Shown piece by piece: positions 34,801 through 45,341 of a DNA stretch of 64,000 bases. The stretch comes from Lentzea aerocolonigenes. GTDB taxonomy: Bacteria > Actinomycetota > Actinomycetes > Mycobacteriales > Pseudonocardiaceae. The position numbers were made by a program, and so were the translations under genes. The first letter of the stretch is position 1; each line of letters starts with the position of its first letter. The notes beneath the pieces are model-generated. The model saw only the letters and a program-made list of their open reading frames with translations. It searched no databases and was not told the DNA's origin. The stretch is taken from contig NZ_JYJG01000093.1 in NCBI RefSeq assembly GCF_000955955.1, positions 1 through 64,000 on the forward strand, written 5' to 3'.

Positions 34801-35560
34801 GCTGTGGGAGGCGCAGTTCGGTGACTTCGTGAACGGCGCGCAGCCGATCATCGACGAGTTCATCTCGTCCGGTGAGGCCAAGTGGGGTCAGCGTTCCGAC
34901 GTCGTGATCCTGCTGCCGCACGGCCACGAGGGCCAGGGCCCTGACCACACGTCGGGCCGCATCGAGCGCTGGCTGCAGCTGTGCGCCGAGGGCTCCATGA
35001 CCGTCGCGGTGCCGTCGACCCCGGCGAACTACTTCCACCTGCTGCGCCGCCACGCCCTCGACGGCGTCGACCGGCCGCTCGTGGTGTTCACGCCGAAGTC
35101 GATGCTGCGCCTCAAGGCGGCCGTCAGCGGCACGGAGGAGTTCATCAGCGACCGCTTCCACTCGGTGATGGACGACCCGACGATCAAGGATCCGAACGCG
35201 GTCACGAAGGTCCTGCTGTGCAGCGGCAAGATCTCCTACGAGCTGCACGCCGAGCGCGAGAAGCGCGGCGGCGGCGACGTGGCGATCGTGCGCGTCGAGC
35301 AGCTCTACCCGGTCCCGGCCCGCAAGCTGACCGAGACCCTGGAGCGCTACCCGAACGCGAAGGACGTCCGCTGGGTGCAGGAGGAGCCGGCGAACCAGGG
35401 TGCCTGGCCGTTCTACGGTCTGGCCCTGCCGGAGCTGCTGCCCGAGCACCTGGGCACCGTCCGCCGCGTGTCGCGCCGCCCGATGGCCGCCCCGTCGGCC
35501 GGTTCGAGCAAGGTGCACGAGGTCGAGCAGCGCGAGATCATCACCCGCGCGTTCGAGTAA
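31871..35560 (+). CDS. kgd: Multifunctional 2-oxoglutarate metabolism enzyme (alpha-ketoglutarate decarboxylase/dehydrogenase E1o-E2o fusion)
   Basis: 1229 aa. N-terminal helix with the E1o-type motif [27 protein letters not shown]; a Pro/Ala/Thr-rich linker (~45-115); an E2 succinyltransferase domain (~120-360) with [18 protein letters not shown] holding the catalytic His; then the ThDP-dependent E1 (~400-1229) with [22 protein letters not shown] metal/ThDP site, [10 protein letters not shown] and [19 protein letters not shown]. No lipoyl domain, as in mycobacterial Kgd. It makes succinic semialdehyde, or succinyl-CoA with the complex, at the TCA cycle branch. GTG start with a weak ribosome site. 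Confidence 0.96.
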   Translation: MSSSSPASQFGPNEWLVEEMYEQFLADPSSVDPAWHDFFADYKRAGGNGTATASAAGGGTATTTATVTPPAADNGKAAPAAAPKPAAQPKPAATLPQTGKATPQQAAKAKPVTQSAQAEQKQLRGASAAIAKNMELSLTVPTATSVRAVPAKLLADNRIVINNHLKRTRGGKVSFTHVIGYAVVRALQAYPNMNRHYAEVDGKPFVVTPEHVNFGLAIDLPGKDGQRTLVVASVKGCENMTFTQFWQAYEDLIRKARGGSLTADDFSGTTISLTNPGTIGTNHSVPRLQAGQGAIIGVGAMEYPAHFQGTSEQALTDMGVSKIITLTSTYDHRIIQGAESGEFLKRVHQLLLGEDGFYDDIFASLRLPYEPIRWVADIPEGAVDKTARVIELIDAFRTRGHLMADTDPLNYRQRSHADLDVLSHGLTLWDLDREFPVGGFAGQERMKLRDILGVLRNSYCRTVGVEYMHILEPEERRWIQDRVEVPHEKPPATVQKYILSKLNAAEAFETFLQTKYVGQKRFSLEGGETVIPLLDAVLDKAAEHELDEVVIGMPHRGRLNVLANIVGKPISQIFREFEGNLDPGQAHGSGDVKYHLGAEGKYFRMFGDGETKVSLTANPSHLEAVDPVLEGIVRAKQDLLDKGGDFFPVLPVAMHGDAAFAGQGVVAETLNLALVRGYRTGGTVHIVVNNQVGFTTAPEHSRSSKYSTDVAKMIGSPVFHVNGDDPEACYWVAKLAVEYRQAFHKDVVIDMVCYRRRGHNEGDDPSMTQPAMYDVIDQKRSVRKTYTESLIGRGDITVEEAEKALQDFSSQLEHVFNEVRELEKHPVTVSPSVEAEQQIPAKLPTGISREVLEHIADAHVNLPEGFTPHARVKPVLERRAKMAREGGIDWAFAELLALGSLSMEGRKVRLAGQDSRRGTFVQRHATLVDRKTGDEYTPLQNLSDDQGKFMVYDSVLSEFAAVGFEYGYSVANPQALVLWEAQFGDFVNGAQPIIDEFISSGEAKWGQRSDVVILLPHGHEGQGPDHTSGRIERWLQLCAEGSMTVAVPSTPANYFHLLRRHALDGVDRPLVVFTPKSMLRLKAAVSGTEEFISDRFHSVMDDPTIKDPNAVTKVLLCSGKISYELHAEREKRGGGDVAIVRVEQLYPVPARKLTETLERYPNAKDVRWVQEEPANQGAWPFYGLALPELLPEHLGTVRRVSRRPMAAPSAGSSKVHEVEQREIITRAFE

Positions 35561-35574
35561 GTCGTTGTGAGGTG

Positions 35575-35615
35575 ACGAGCCGCCGGGCCCCCGCATGGGT
35601 CCGGCGGCTCGTTTT
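35575..35615 (+). terminator. Rho-independent terminator after kgd
   Basis: ACGAGCCGCCGG (35575-35586) pairs perfectly with CCGGCGGCTCGT (35601-35612), followed by TTTTC. It lies between kgd and the small downstream gene, so the latter needs read-through or its own promoter. Confidence 0.88.
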
Positions 35616-35640
35616 CTAAGGCGTGCAAGGGAGTTCTGCC

Positions 35641-35823
35641 ATGTACCACACCGATCGCGGTATCGAGGAGCTCGAGAAACGGCGCGGCGAGGAGGAGGTC
35701 ACCCTCGCGTGGCTCGCCGACAAGCTCCGCTCGTTCGTCGACGCCAACCCGGACTTCGAGACAGCCGTCGAGCGCTTCGCCACCTACCTGGCGCGCGACG
35801 ACGAAGACGACTTCGAGGACTGA
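35641..35823 (+). CDS. DUF6104-type small protein
   Basis: 60 aa, MYHTDRGIEELEKRRGEEEVTLAWLADKLRSFVDANPDFE, ending in an acidic tail (DDEDDFED). This matches a small conserved actinobacterial family that I recall next to kgd. Helical and soluble; no known function. AAGGGAG lies 7-13 nt upstream of ATG 35641. Genomic linkage suggests a role with Kgd, unproven. Confidence 0.82.
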   Translation: MYHTDRGIEELEKRRGEEEVTLAWLADKLRSFVDANPDFETAVERFATYLARDDEDDFED

Positions 35824-35854
35824 ACGCCGAGGATCAGGTGCTGTCCACCCGAGG

Positions 35855-37089
<1,235 letters not shown>

Positions 37090-37191
37090 CATGCCGGTCA
37101 GGATGCACCCGGCAAAGCCAAGGGGCCGAACGCCGGCGACCGGCCTTCGACCCCGAGACTGCTGAACGAATGCGGCACAAGCCCTGGTCCG

Positions 37192-38184
37192 TCACCAGGC
37201 ATAGGCCTCCGGCGCCGGCTTGGAGCCGTTGGGACCGGGCGCCGGGAACAGCTCGTCGAGCTTCGCCAGCACGTCCGCGTCCAGCTTCAGCTCCGCCGCC
37301 CGCAACGAGCTGTCGAGCTGCTCGACAGTGCGCGGCCCGATGATCGGCGCGGTGACGCCGTCCTGGTGCAGCAGCCAGGCCAGGCCGACGTTGGCCGGGT
37401 CCTCGCCCAGTTCGGCGCAGAGCTTCTCGTAGGCGTCGATCGTGTCGCGGTTCTTCTCCAACGCGTCCGCGGACCGCCCGGACGACGAACGAGAGCCACC
37501 GCCCTCGCGCTGCTTGCGCAACACACCGCCGAGCAGGCCGCCGTGCAACGGCGACCACGGGATCACGCCGAGGCCGTAGTGCCGGGCCGCAGGCAGGACC
37601 TCCAACTCGGCCCAGCGGGTCATCAGGTTGTAGATCGACTGCTCGGAGACCAGGCCGAGGAAGCCTCGGGTGCGCGCGGCTTCGGCCGCCTGGGCGATGT
37701 GCCAGCCGGCGAAGTTCGACGAGCCGAAGTAGATGACCTTGCCCTGCTGGCGCAGCACGGAGAACGCTTCCCAGATCTCGTCCCACGGCGTGTCCCGGTC
37801 GACGTGGTGCATCTGGTAGAGGTCGATGTAGTCGGTTTGCAGGCGCTTCAACGACGCGTCGCACGCGCGGCGGATGTTCAACGCCGACAGCTTGTTGTCG
37901 TTGGGCCAGTCGCCCATGCTGCCGTAGAGCTTGGTCGCGACGACCGTCTTCTCGCGACGGGTGCCGCCTTGGGCGAACCACCGGCCGATGATCTGCTCGG
38001 TGACGCCCTCGCCCTGCTTCCAGCCGTAGACGTTGGCCGTGTCGAAGAAGTTCAGGCCGTGCTCGTGGGCGCGGTCCATGATCGCGTGGCTGTCGGCCTC
38101 GGACGTCTCGGGGCCGAAGTTCATGGTGCCGAGGCACAGGCGGGAGACGGACAGACCGCTGCGACCGAGGTTGGTGTATTCCAT
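37192..38184 (-). CDS. Aldo/keto reductase
   Basis: 330 aa NADPH-dependent (alpha/beta)8 oxidoreductase. MEYTNLGRSGLSVSRLCLGTMNFG; FFDTANVYGW with the catalytic Asp/Tyr; VVATKLYGSM with the Lys; YIDLYQMHHVD with the His; NVGLAWLLHQDGVTAPIIGPRTVEQL for the cofactor end. AKR12/AKR11-like (YghZ/oxidoreductase branch). The ATG at 38184 has GGTGGACGG upstream. Substrate not known. Divergent from the first protease. Confidence 0.9.
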   Translation of the reverse strand: MEYTNLGRSGLSVSRLCLGTMNFGPETSEADSHAIMDRAHEHGLNFFDTANVYGWKQGEGVTEQIIGRWFAQGGTRREKTVVATKLYGSMGDWPNDNKLSALNIRRACDASLKRLQTDYIDLYQMHHVDRDTPWDEIWEAFSVLRQQGKVIYFGSSNFAGWHIAQAAEAARTRGFLGLVSEQSIYNLMTRWAELEVLPAARHYGLGVIPWSPLHGGLLGGVLRKQREGGGSRSSSGRSADALEKNRDTIDAYEKLCAELGEDPANVGLAWLLHQDGVTAPIIGPRTVEQLDSSLRAAELKLDADVLAKLDELFPAPGPNGSKPAPEAYAW

Positions 38185-38247
38185 ACCGTCCACCCTGCCT
38201 CGCGGCGCGGCATTGTGCCACGTGGAGCTGCTCCAGCTCGCCACAGA

Positions 38248-38277
38248 TTTGACAGTATTGGTCACCAAATTTTCTGA
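38248..38277 (+). promoter_or_regulatory. Promoter module of subtilase 1 (duplicated)
   Basis: TTTGACAGTATTG at 38248-38260 holds TTGACA (-35) with TTCTGA 17 nt on. The same 13-nt block recurs at 40516-40528 before subtilase 2, and both genes share CTGCCAGGAGGAACTC just before the ATG. Confidence 0.6.
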
Positions 38278-38340
38278 ACTGCCATTTCACCCACTCGTGA
38301 AGTTACGTTCATCGCGTTCAACCCTGCCAGGAGGAACTCG

Positions 38341-39507
38341 ATGAGAATCAACACCTGCATTGCGACGGCATTGTTCGCAACTGTTCTCTGCACACCGACG
38401 GCCAATGCCGAGCAGGCGCTCACCGGCGAAGGAGAGGCCATTCCCGGTAGCTACATCGTCGAGCTCAAGGATGGCGTCACGGCATCACCGCAGACGCTGC
38501 TCGCCAAGTACAAGGGCACCCTCAAGCGGACCTACCGGGCCGCGCTGAACGGGTTCTCCGTGCGGGACATGTCCGAACAGCAGGCCAGGCGCCTCGCCGC
38601 CGACCCGCGGGTCGCCGAGGTGCACCGCAACGTGGTCGTCTCGATCCTGGACACGCAGGCCAACGCCGGGTGGAACCTCGACCGGATCGACCAGGCGGCG
38701 CTTCCGCTCGACACGAGGTACGAATACCCGAACACCGCCCAGAACGTGACCGCCTACGTGCTCGACACCGGAATCCGAATCACCCACCGGGAATTCGGAG
38801 GACGCGCGGCGAACGGTTTCGACTTCATCGACGACGACGGCATCGCACAGGACTGCCACGGCCACGGCACGCACGTCGCGGGCACCATCGCGGGACGCGA
38901 CAGCGGTGTCGCGAAGCAGGTGCGCGTCGTCGGCGTCCGGGTGCTCGGCTGCGACGGCAGAGCGGACCAGGACAGCGTCATCGCGGGCATCAACTGGGTC
39001 ACCGCCAACGGCGTCCGGCCCGGCGTGGTCAACATGAGCCTCGGCCAGTCCGTCCCGGACGACCAGATGGAGCGGGCGATCAGCCGTTCGATCAGGGCCG
39101 GCTTCACCTACGTGCTCGCCGCCGGCAACGACGGCCGCGACGCCTGCGGTTACTCGCCAGCCCGGCTCCCCGAGGCGATCACGGTCGGCGCCACCGACCG
39201 CAACGACAACCGGTCGACCTGGCCGCAGTACAACAAGGCGTCCAACTGGGGGCGCTGCGTCGACATCTGGGCACCCGGCTCGGACATCAGCTCCACCTCG
39301 GCCGCGAACGACTTCGACACGAGGCTCGACAGCGGTACGTCGATGGCGGCGCCCAGCGTGGCCGGTGCCGCGGCGCTCTACCTGAGCACGCACCCGAACG
39401 CGTCGAACCTGCAGGTGCGCAACGCACTCGTGGACAACGCGACGCCGAACAACCTGCGCGGCCTGTTCCCGGGCTCGCCGAACAAGCTGCTGCGCATCGG
39501 GAACTAG
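38341..39507 (+). CDS. Secreted S8 (proteinase K-like) serine protease 1
   Basis: 388 aa. Signal peptide (TCIATALFATVLCTPTANA), an inhibitor I9 propeptide (~35-105: GSYIVELKDGVTASPQTLL to AEVHRNVVVSI), and the peptidase S8 domain: Asp in YVLDTGI, His in CHGHGTHVAG, oxyanion Asn in AAGNDG, Ser in GTSMAAPSVAG. Cys pairs such as DCHG...GCDG are as in proteinase K. Extracellular degradation of protein. AGGAGG ribosome site. Followed by a convergent HTH regulator; the whole unit is duplicated downstream. Confidence 0.95.
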   Translation: MRINTCIATALFATVLCTPTANAEQALTGEGEAIPGSYIVELKDGVTASPQTLLAKYKGTLKRTYRAALNGFSVRDMSEQQARRLAADPRVAEVHRNVVVSILDTQANAGWNLDRIDQAALPLDTRYEYPNTAQNVTAYVLDTGIRITHREFGGRAANGFDFIDDDGIAQDCHGHGTHVAGTIAGRDSGVAKQVRVVGVRVLGCDGRADQDSVIAGINWVTANGVRPGVVNMSLGQSVPDDQMERAISRSIRAGFTYVLAAGNDGRDACGYSPARLPEAITVGATDRNDNRSTWPQYNKASNWGRCVDIWAPGSDISSTSAANDFDTRLDSGTSMAAPSVAGAAALYLSTHPNASNLQVRNALVDNATPNNLRGLFPGSPNKLLRIGN

Positions 39508-39535
39508 GGGAACTTCGAACCCTCGATGAGCAGTC

Positions 39536-39568
39536 GTGGGAGTAGCGAGCGAGGGCCGCTACTCCCAC
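39536..39568. terminator. Bidirectional hairpin at the end of regulator 1
   Basis: GTGGGAGTAGCG (39536-39547) pairs perfectly with CGCTACTCCCAC (39557-39568). The 3' arm covers the last codons and stop of the leftward HTH gene (stop at 39559). Confidence 0.75.
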
Positions 39569-40440
39569 TCCCATTTGACGCCGTAGACGCCGGGCTGGAC
39601 ATCTCGCACGACCAGGTGCGTGGCGGCGGTGGTACCGATCCACAGGTCCCCGGTCTCCACCACCGGCGCATCCGGCTCGGTCTGGGTGAAGCTGTAACAG
39701 CGCACCGGAATGGCCTCCGGGTGGAACTCCACCTCCAGCACGTAGTCCTGCGTGGCACGGATGAACCGGCGGTCCTCCGAACCACTGTCCGCGCCGGGGT
39801 CGTAGGTGAACCTCACATCGACGAGCGCGGTGTCTCCCGCTCGCAGCACGCGGTCGAGAATGACCTCGGCGATGATCAGCCTGTTCTTCTCGTCCGTGCG
39901 GATCCTGCCGATCCGGCACGTCTTCTCCGCATGGATCCCGCCGGCCGAACGGTCGGTGTCGTCAGCCGTCCTGCCCACGAGAATCCGGTCCACGCCGTCC
40001 TCGAACGCCTCGATCACCGAACTGCTCCGAAACTCGATCGCGCGCCGGTCCGGGCCGATCACGACCACATCCCGCTGGCGGAGAGTCCGGGCGGGGTGCG
40101 GCAGCAACCTGTCGGCCTTGGCGATGGCGCGGCCGAGGTCGATGAGTTCCTCCTGCCAGATCCCCTCCAGCGCGGCGGCCCGCTCGACCCATCGGCCGCG
40201 CGGCCGCTTGCCGCCGAGCTTCCCGCTCAGCTCCCCCGGTGCGAGCTTCAGGATCTCCTCGAGCGCGGCAACGGCCTGCATCGACTCGGGGCGCTCAGGA
40301 CGGCTGCGGCCGCGGCGCCAGTAGCTCAACGTCGACAGGCTGACCTGCACGCCGCGCAACTCCAGGTGGTGCTGGATCCGCTCCAGACTGAGGCCGCTCG
40401 CCTCCACGGCCTTGGCCAGCGCCTCGGCGAATTCCTGCAT
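39559..40440 (-). CDS. HTH regulator 1 with unknown C-terminal domain
   Basis: 293 aa. N-terminal HTH (~1-70: SLERIQHHLELRGVQVSLSTLSYWRRGRSRPERPESMQAV) of XRE-like type, then a ~200-residue beta-rich region (GDLWIGTTAATHLVVRDVQPGVYGVKWEWE at the end) with no recognised family. The first Met begins right after GGAGGAATG on the other strand; on this strand the start has only a weak ribosome site. Convergent with protease 1. It may control the adjacent protease or sense its substrate. A paralogue lies at 41904-42782. Confidence 0.8.
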   Translation of the reverse strand: MQEFAEALAKAVEASGLSLERIQHHLELRGVQVSLSTLSYWRRGRSRPERPESMQAVAALEEILKLAPGELSGKLGGKRPRGRWVERAAALEGIWQEELIDLGRAIAKADRLLPHPARTLRQRDVVVIGPDRRAIEFRSSSVIEAFEDGVDRILVGRTADDTDRSAGGIHAEKTCRIGRIRTDEKNRLIIAEVILDRVLRAGDTALVDVRFTYDPGADSGSEDRRFIRATQDYVLEVEFHPEAIPVRCYSFTQTEPDAPVVETGDLWIGTTAATHLVVRDVQPGVYGVKWEWE

Positions 40441-40515
40441 GGAGGAATGCTACGGCCAGTGATCGAACCTGGCTCGCCCAGCACGTCGCGTGCGCAAATC
40501 GGGGCTCACAACAGT

Positions 40516-40545
40516 TTTGACAGTATTGCGAACTGAAGTTTCGAA
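40516..40545 (+). promoter_or_regulatory. Promoter module of subtilase 2 (duplicated)
   Basis: TTTGACAGTATTG at 40516-40528 (TTGACA at 40517-40522) with TTCGAA 17 nt on at 40540-40545. The spacing to the ATG is 100 nt, against 92 nt in the first unit. Confidence 0.6.
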
Positions 40546-40616
40546 CCTGTTATCCGGCCCACAGCACGCGTTAGTTTCTTTGTGTTCCCCAGTTCATTCC
40601 CTGCCAGGAGGAACTC

Positions 40617-41789
40617 ATGGCACTTCGGCGTCATGTCGCCATTGCGGCGGCATTCGGCATCGCTTCCACGGCGATGTTGACGCCCACCGCGATCGCTGAG
40701 GAGGCCGTGCTTCCCGGCGCGGGCGCACAGGCGGTCGAGGGCAGCTACATCGTGGTGCTGAAGGACGGCGCGCGCACCCCTGCCAGCGCGTTGGCGTCCC
40801 GCTACCAGGGCTCGGTCAAGCACACCTACAGCACCGCGCTGCACGGGTTCTCCGTCACCGGGATGTCCGAGCGCCAGGCACGACGGCTCGCGGCGGACCC
40901 GGACGTCGAGTTCGTCGAGCGCAACACGGTCGCCACGATCCAGGAAACGCAGACGAACCCCACCTGGGGCCTCGACCGGATCGACCAGGCGAACCTGCCG
41001 CTCAACCAGAAGTACACGTACCCGAACACCGCTGCCAACGTCACGGCGTACGTGCTCGACACCGGAATTCGCAAGACGCACACCGAATTCGAGGGCCGCG
41101 CCTCCGACGGTTACGACTTCATCGACAACGATGCCGTCGCGCAGGACTGCCAGGGCCACGGCACGCACGTCGCCGGCACGGTCGCGGGCAAGACGTACGG
41201 CGTCGCGAAGAAGGCCAAGATCGTCGCGGTCCGCGTGCTCGACTGCAACGGCAGCGGCGCGTGGGACGGCATCATCCGCGGCATCGACTGGGTGACGCAG
41301 AACGCCAAGAAGCCCGCCGTGGTCAACATGAGCCTCGGTGGCAGCGGCACGAACAGCTCGCTGGAGAACGCCGTCAAGCGGTCCATCGACGCGGGCATCA
41401 CGTACGTGCTGGCGGGTGGCAACAGCGGCCAGGACGCGTGCGACTTCACCCCGGCCCGCACGCCCGAGGCGATCACCGTCGGCGCGTCCGACCGCAACGA
41501 CAAGCGTTCGATCTGGAGCGCCGGCTCGTCGAACTACGGCAGGTGCCTCGACATCTGGGCTCCCGGCAGCGACATCATCTCGGCCTCGCACAGCAACGAC
41601 ACCGGCACCCGCTCGATGGGCGGCACGTCGATGGCCTCCCCGCACGTCGCGGGCGCGGCGGCGCTGTACCTGAGCGCGAACCCGAACGCGACGCCCGCCC
41701 AGGTGCGCGACGCGCTCGTGAACGGGGCGACGCCGAACAAGATCACCGATGTGAAGACGGGTTCGCCGAACCTGTTGCTCAAGGTCTAG
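40617..41789 (+). CDS. Secreted S8 (proteinase K-like) serine protease 2
   Basis: 390 aa with the same plan as protease 1: signal (RRHVAIAAAFGIASTAMLTPTAIA), I9 propeptide (GSYIVVLKDGARTPASALAS), triad Asp (YVLDTGIRKTHTEF), His (CQGHGTHVAG), Ser (GTSMASPHVAG), and Asn in AGGNSG. Compared with protease 1 it keeps the consensus SxPHVAG where protease 1 has APSVAG. Likely a different specificity or expression. A likely target of the SSI-type inhibitor at 4.9 kb. Confidence 0.95.
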   Translation: MALRRHVAIAAAFGIASTAMLTPTAIAEEAVLPGAGAQAVEGSYIVVLKDGARTPASALASRYQGSVKHTYSTALHGFSVTGMSERQARRLAADPDVEFVERNTVATIQETQTNPTWGLDRIDQANLPLNQKYTYPNTAANVTAYVLDTGIRKTHTEFEGRASDGYDFIDNDAVAQDCQGHGTHVAGTVAGKTYGVAKKAKIVAVRVLDCNGSGAWDGIIRGIDWVTQNAKKPAVVNMSLGGSGTNSSLENAVKRSIDAGITYVLAGGNSGQDACDFTPARTPEAITVGASDRNDKRSIWSAGSSNYGRCLDIWAPGSDIISASHSNDTGTRSMGGTSMASPHVAGAAALYLSANPNATPAQVRDALVNGATPNKITDVKTGSPNLLLKV

Positions 41790-41889
41790 CCAGATCCGCT
41801 TCCCTGCAGCGGAGACGGCACCCTGCTCCCTGATGCCCGAGGCCGAATGCGGCTCGGCCGAGGGCGTCGATCGACTGGGGGCGCGACGC

Positions 41890-41920
41890 GGTGGGGGTGG
41901 GTCCTATTCCCACTCCCACC
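41890..41920. terminator. Hairpin at the end of regulator 2
   Basis: GGTGGGGGTGGG (41890-41901) pairs with CCCACTCCCACC (41909-41920) with one G-T. As in unit 1 the arm overlaps the 3' end of the HTH gene, here covering codons for the final WEWE. Confidence 0.6.
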
Positions 41921-42782
41921 GCACTCCGTAGATCCCGGGTTTCGAGTTCCGCACGTGGATGTGCGTCGAGCCGGTGTTCCCGATCCACAGCTCGTTCACG
42001 GTGGTTTCCGGTTCCTGCAACGACGGCCGGGTGAACCGGTAGCAGCGCGTGGGCACCGCGTCCGGGTGGAAGTCGATCTGCAGCACGTAGTCGCCCACCG
42101 GCCGCAGGAACCGCCGGTCGCAGACCTCGCTGTCCGCACCGGGTTTCATCCGGACCACGTAGTCGACGAGCGCCGTCTCCCCCGCTCTGAGCATCCGGTC
42201 GAAGAGGATCTCCGCGACGAGGAACCCGGTGGTCTCCTCCGACCGCACCCGCCCGAGCCGGCACGGCGGCCCCGCCTCGATCGACGCGATCCCGATGTCC
42301 GTGGCGTCGGCGAGCTGGATGGCCAGGAACCTGTCGACGCCGTCCTCCAGCGCCTCGACGACGCCCGTGCAGCGCATCTCGACCTCACGCCGGTCCGGAC
42401 CGACCACCTGCCGGTCCTTCACGCTGAGGTACCTCGACGCGGCCGGTTGCTCCCGGTCGATGCGCGCCATGACCTCGCCGAGGTCGGTGGCGCGCGAGTC
42501 CCACATGTCCTCGAGCGACATCGCCTGCCCGACCCACCTGCCGCGCGGCCTCTTGTCACCCAGCCGGTCGGTGAGGAACCCCTCGCCGAGGTCGAGCAGG
42601 TCTTCCAGCGCGGCAACGACCTTCAGCGACTCCGGCCGTTCTGGCCGGCTGCGGCCGCGACGCCAGTAGCTCAGCGTCGAGAGGCTCACCTGCATGCCGC
42701 GCGCGGCCAGGTGGTGCTGGATGCGTTCGAGGCTGAGGCCGCTGCTGTCGACTGCTTTCGTCAGGGCCTCCGCGAAGTCCAC
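41904..42782 (-). CDS. HTH regulator 2 with unknown C-terminal domain
   Basis: 292 aa, starting at GTG 42782 so that it aligns with regulator 1 (DFAEALTKAVDSSGLSLERIQHHLAARG). HTH with SLSTLSYWRRGRSRPERPES identical to the paralogue; the C-terminal part ends GIYGVRWEWE. A longer frame to 42830 adds 16 unmatched residues. Convergent with protease 2. Function inferred as transcriptional control only. Confidence 0.8.
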   Translation of the reverse strand: MDFAEALTKAVDSSGLSLERIQHHLAARGMQVSLSTLSYWRRGRSRPERPESLKVVAALEDLLDLGEGFLTDRLGDKRPRGRWVGQAMSLEDMWDSRATDLGEVMARIDREQPAASRYLSVKDRQVVGPDRREVEMRCTGVVEALEDGVDRFLAIQLADATDIGIASIEAGPPCRLGRVRSEETTGFLVAEILFDRMLRAGETALVDYVVRMKPGADSEVCDRRFLRPVGDYVLQIDFHPDAVPTRCYRFTRPSLQEPETTVNELWIGNTGSTHIHVRNSKPGIYGVRWEWE

Positions 42783-42852
42783 CACGGCAGCACCGTACGG
42801 CGGCGGCACCCTCCGCCAGTAGGCCCACACGGAGGGTTATGAGAGAGCGGTC

Positions 42853-43986
42853 TCAGAGAGACCGTTCACCCCGACGCCACACCGAGTGGGTCAACGGGAC
42901 GCCCGGCCGGTACGCCAGATGCGTGATCGACGGTGCGTCCAGGACGTGGAGGTCAGCGCGCGCACCAGGCCTGATGACGCCGACGTCGTCCCTCTTGAGG
43001 GACTGCGCTCCTCCGGCCGTGGCCGCCCACACTGCTTCCTCGACGGTCATCCGCATCTGCAGGACGGCTGTCGTCACGCAGAACGCCATCGACGAGGTGT
43101 AAGACGAGCCGGGGTTGCAGTTGCTGGCGAGCGCGACCGTGGCGCCCGCGTCCAGCAGCGCGCGGGCCGGCGGCAGCGACTGGCGGGTCGAGAGGTCGCA
43201 GGCCGGCAGCAGAGTCGCGACTGTCTGCGAGGACGCCAGCGCGTCGATGTCCTCTTGCGACAGATAGGTGCAGTGGTCGACGGACGCGGCGCCGAGCTCG
43301 ACGGCCAGCCGCACACCGGGACCCTCGCCGAGCTGGTTGCCGTGCACGCGCAGGCCGAGACCCTTGGCCTGTGCCGCCTCGAGCACCGCCTTGGACTGGT
43401 CGTAGTCGAACGCGCCCTTCTCGCAGAACACATCTGCCCAGCGCACGAGCGGCGCGACGGCGTCGAGCATCTCGCCGCGGACCAGGTCGACGTACGTGTC
43501 TGCGTCCTCGCCGGGCGGGACGAGGTGGGCGCCGAGGAACGTGATCTCGTCGGCGTGCTCGGCGGCGATGCGCGCTGATCGCACCTCGTCCGGGACGTTC
43601 AGGCCGTAGCCGGTCTTGGTCTCGATGAACGTCGTGCCCTGCTTCAGGGCCTCGGCGACGTGCTTGCGGACGACCTCCGCCAGTTCGGCGTCGGTGGCCT
43701 GCCTCGTCGCGTTGACGGTGACCGCAATGCCACCCGCGGTGTAGGGCTTGCCGGCCATGCGCGCGCCGAACTCCGCGGTGCGGTCGCCCGCGAAGACCAG
43801 GTGGGTGTGGCTGTCGACCCAGCCCGGCAGCACCGCGCGTCCCTCGACGTCGACCCTCTCGTCGGCGGCCGGGGCGTTCTGCGCGTTGCCGACCCAGGCG
43901 ATCTGCTCGCCGTCGATGACCAGTGCGTCGCCGGCGGCCTCGGTGTTCGTGGTCAGCTCACCGATTCCGGTGATCAGCACGCTCAT
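42853..43986 (-). CDS. hutI: Imidazolonepropionase
   Basis: 377 aa. Hydrolyses imidazolone-5-propionate to N-formimidoyl-L-glutamate. Amidohydrolase fold with [14 protein letters not shown] (metal His-x-His), [31 protein letters not shown] (His) and [14 protein letters not shown] (Asp/Asn site). ATG 43986 overlaps the hutF stop (ATGA). Last gene of the hut operon. Confidence 0.95.
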   Translation of the reverse strand: MSVLITGIGELTTNTEAAGDALVIDGEQIAWVGNAQNAPAADERVDVEGRAVLPGWVDSHTHLVFAGDRTAEFGARMAGKPYTAGGIAVTVNATRQATDAELAEVVRKHVAEALKQGTTFIETKTGYGLNVPDEVRSARIAAEHADEITFLGAHLVPPGEDADTYVDLVRGEMLDAVAPLVRWADVFCEKGAFDYDQSKAVLEAAQAKGLGLRVHGNQLGEGPGVRLAVELGAASVDHCTYLSQEDIDALASSQTVATLLPACDLSTRQSLPPARALLDAGATVALASNCNPGSSYTSSMAFCVTTAVLQMRMTVEEAVWAATAGGAQSLKRDDVGVIRPGARADLHVLDAPSITHLAYRPGVPLTHSVWRRGERSL

Positions 43987-45263
43987 GCCCACAGCTCCTC
44001 GATCGCGTCCGCCAGCAGCCTGCCGACGTCTCCCAAAGTCTCGTGCACGCCACCGCTCGCGACCACCCGGCCGCCGACCACCACTGTGTCCACATCGGAC
44101 GCCGTGGCGCTCAGGAACACCTGCTGCGGCAACGAACCCGCGGTGCGTGGCGTCGAGCAGCTGATGGCCACGAGGTCGCAGGGCGCGCCGGGAGCGATCT
44201 TGCCCGCTTCCGGCCAGCCCAGTGCGTCGTGCCGGGTGGCGGCCTGGAGCAGCTCCGCCGGCGAGAACCGGCCGCGCTGACCGGTGCGGAGGCGCTCGTT
44301 GTGTTCCAGGGCGCGGGTTTCCAGCAGCGGGTCGATCACGGCGTGCTGGTCGCTGCCGAGCGACAGCGGGCTGCCCGCGTCGGCGAGTTCGCGGGCGGGG
44401 CCGATGCCGTCGGCCAGATCTGCTTCGGTGGTCGGGCAGAAGCACGCACCCGTGCCGGACCCGCCGAGCAACGCGATGTCCTCAGGCGTCAGGTGAGTCG
44501 CGTGCACTGCCGTTGTGCGCGGAGAAAGCGCGCCTGCTTCGGCGAGGATTCCGGTCGGTGTCAGGCCGTGCGCTTCGAGGCACGCTTCGTTCTCCGCGGG
44601 CTGCTCGGAGAGGTGGACGTGCAGCGGTGCGTCCGGGAGCGCTTGGGCCACCACGGGAAGTTCATCGCGCGGAACGGCACGGACCGAGTGGATCGCGGCG
44701 CCGACGCGCATCACGTTGTCGGACTTGAGTTCCGCGACCCGATCGGCCCACGCCTCGGCGGTGCCGTCGGAGAAGCGTTGCTGCACCTCGTTGAGCGGCT
44801 GGTCGATCCCACCCGCGAGATAGCACGTGTCCAGCAGCGTCAGGCGGATGCCCGCGTCCGCGGCGGCCTCACGCAGGCAGTGGCCGAACTCGTTCGACCT
44901 GTCGTGGACGTAGTGGAACTCGCCGACGGTCGAGACGCCAGCCAGCGCCATCTCGCCGTAGACCGCGCGGGCGAGGCGGTAGTACGACTGCGGGGTGAGC
45001 TTCCCGGCCAGCGCGTACATGCCCTCGCGCCACGTCCAGAACGTGCCGCCCCCGTCGTGCGTGCGACCTCTCAGCGCGCGGTGGAAGGCGTGCGAGTGGG
45101 CGTTCGCGAAGCCCGGCACGACCACGCCGTGCAGCCTTCTGACGCCCAGCGGAATCGTGTCCACTTCGGACACCGAGGTGATCACGCCGTTGTCGACGCG
45201 GACCAGCACGCGTTCGGCGAGCCCGTCAGGAAGCCAAGCACGCTCGCACCAGAAGTTCACCAC
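43983..45263 (-). CDS. hutF: Formimidoylglutamate deiminase
   Basis: 426 aa. Converts N-formimidoyl-L-glutamate to N-formyl-L-glutamate plus ammonia. Amidohydrolase motifs [62 protein letters not shown] chose GTG 45263 because AGGAGG lies 7 nt upstream; a longer frame from 45323 lacks homology-like sequence. Its presence means histidine breakdown runs through formylglutamate, not directly to glutamate. Confidence 0.93.
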   Translation of the reverse strand: MVNFWCERAWLPDGLAERVLVRVDNGVITSVSEVDTIPLGVRRLHGVVVPGFANAHSHAFHRALRGRTHDGGGTFWTWREGMYALAGKLTPQSYYRLARAVYGEMALAGVSTVGEFHYVHDRSNEFGHCLREAAADAGIRLTLLDTCYLAGGIDQPLNEVQQRFSDGTAEAWADRVAELKSDNVMRVGAAIHSVRAVPRDELPVVAQALPDAPLHVHLSEQPAENEACLEAHGLTPTGILAEAGALSPRTTAVHATHLTPEDIALLGGSGTGACFCPTTEADLADGIGPARELADAGSPLSLGSDQHAVIDPLLETRALEHNERLRTGQRGRFSPAELLQAATRHDALGWPEAGKIAPGAPCDLVAISCSTPRTAGSLPQQVFLSATASDVDTVVVGGRVVASGGVHETLGDVGRLLADAIEELWA

Positions 45264-45341
45264 ACGTCCACCTCCTGCCGTGACGACGAGTCCGTGCAGC
45301 TCGCCCAGGTTCCACTGCCGCACGTGGCGCGGCCGTGCGGT

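Larger units (their letters stand above)
38248..42782. repeat. Tandem duplication of a [subtilase + convergent HTH regulator] unit
   Basis: Unit 1 (38248-40440) and unit 2 (40516-42782) have the same order: TTTGACAGTATTG promoter, AGGAGG start, S8 protease (388 and 390 aa), a hairpin of the type GTGGGAGT...ACTCCCAC, and a leftward regulator (293 and 292 aa, both ending ...W-E-W-E). The proteins are clearly related but diverged, so the duplication is old. Confidence 0.85.

Noticed and set aside
31955..35596. A long open frame antisense to kgd
   Set aside because: In this GC-rich DNA the antisense frame is kept open by codon bias. It has low-complexity Arg/Val/Leu composition and no domain or ribosome site.
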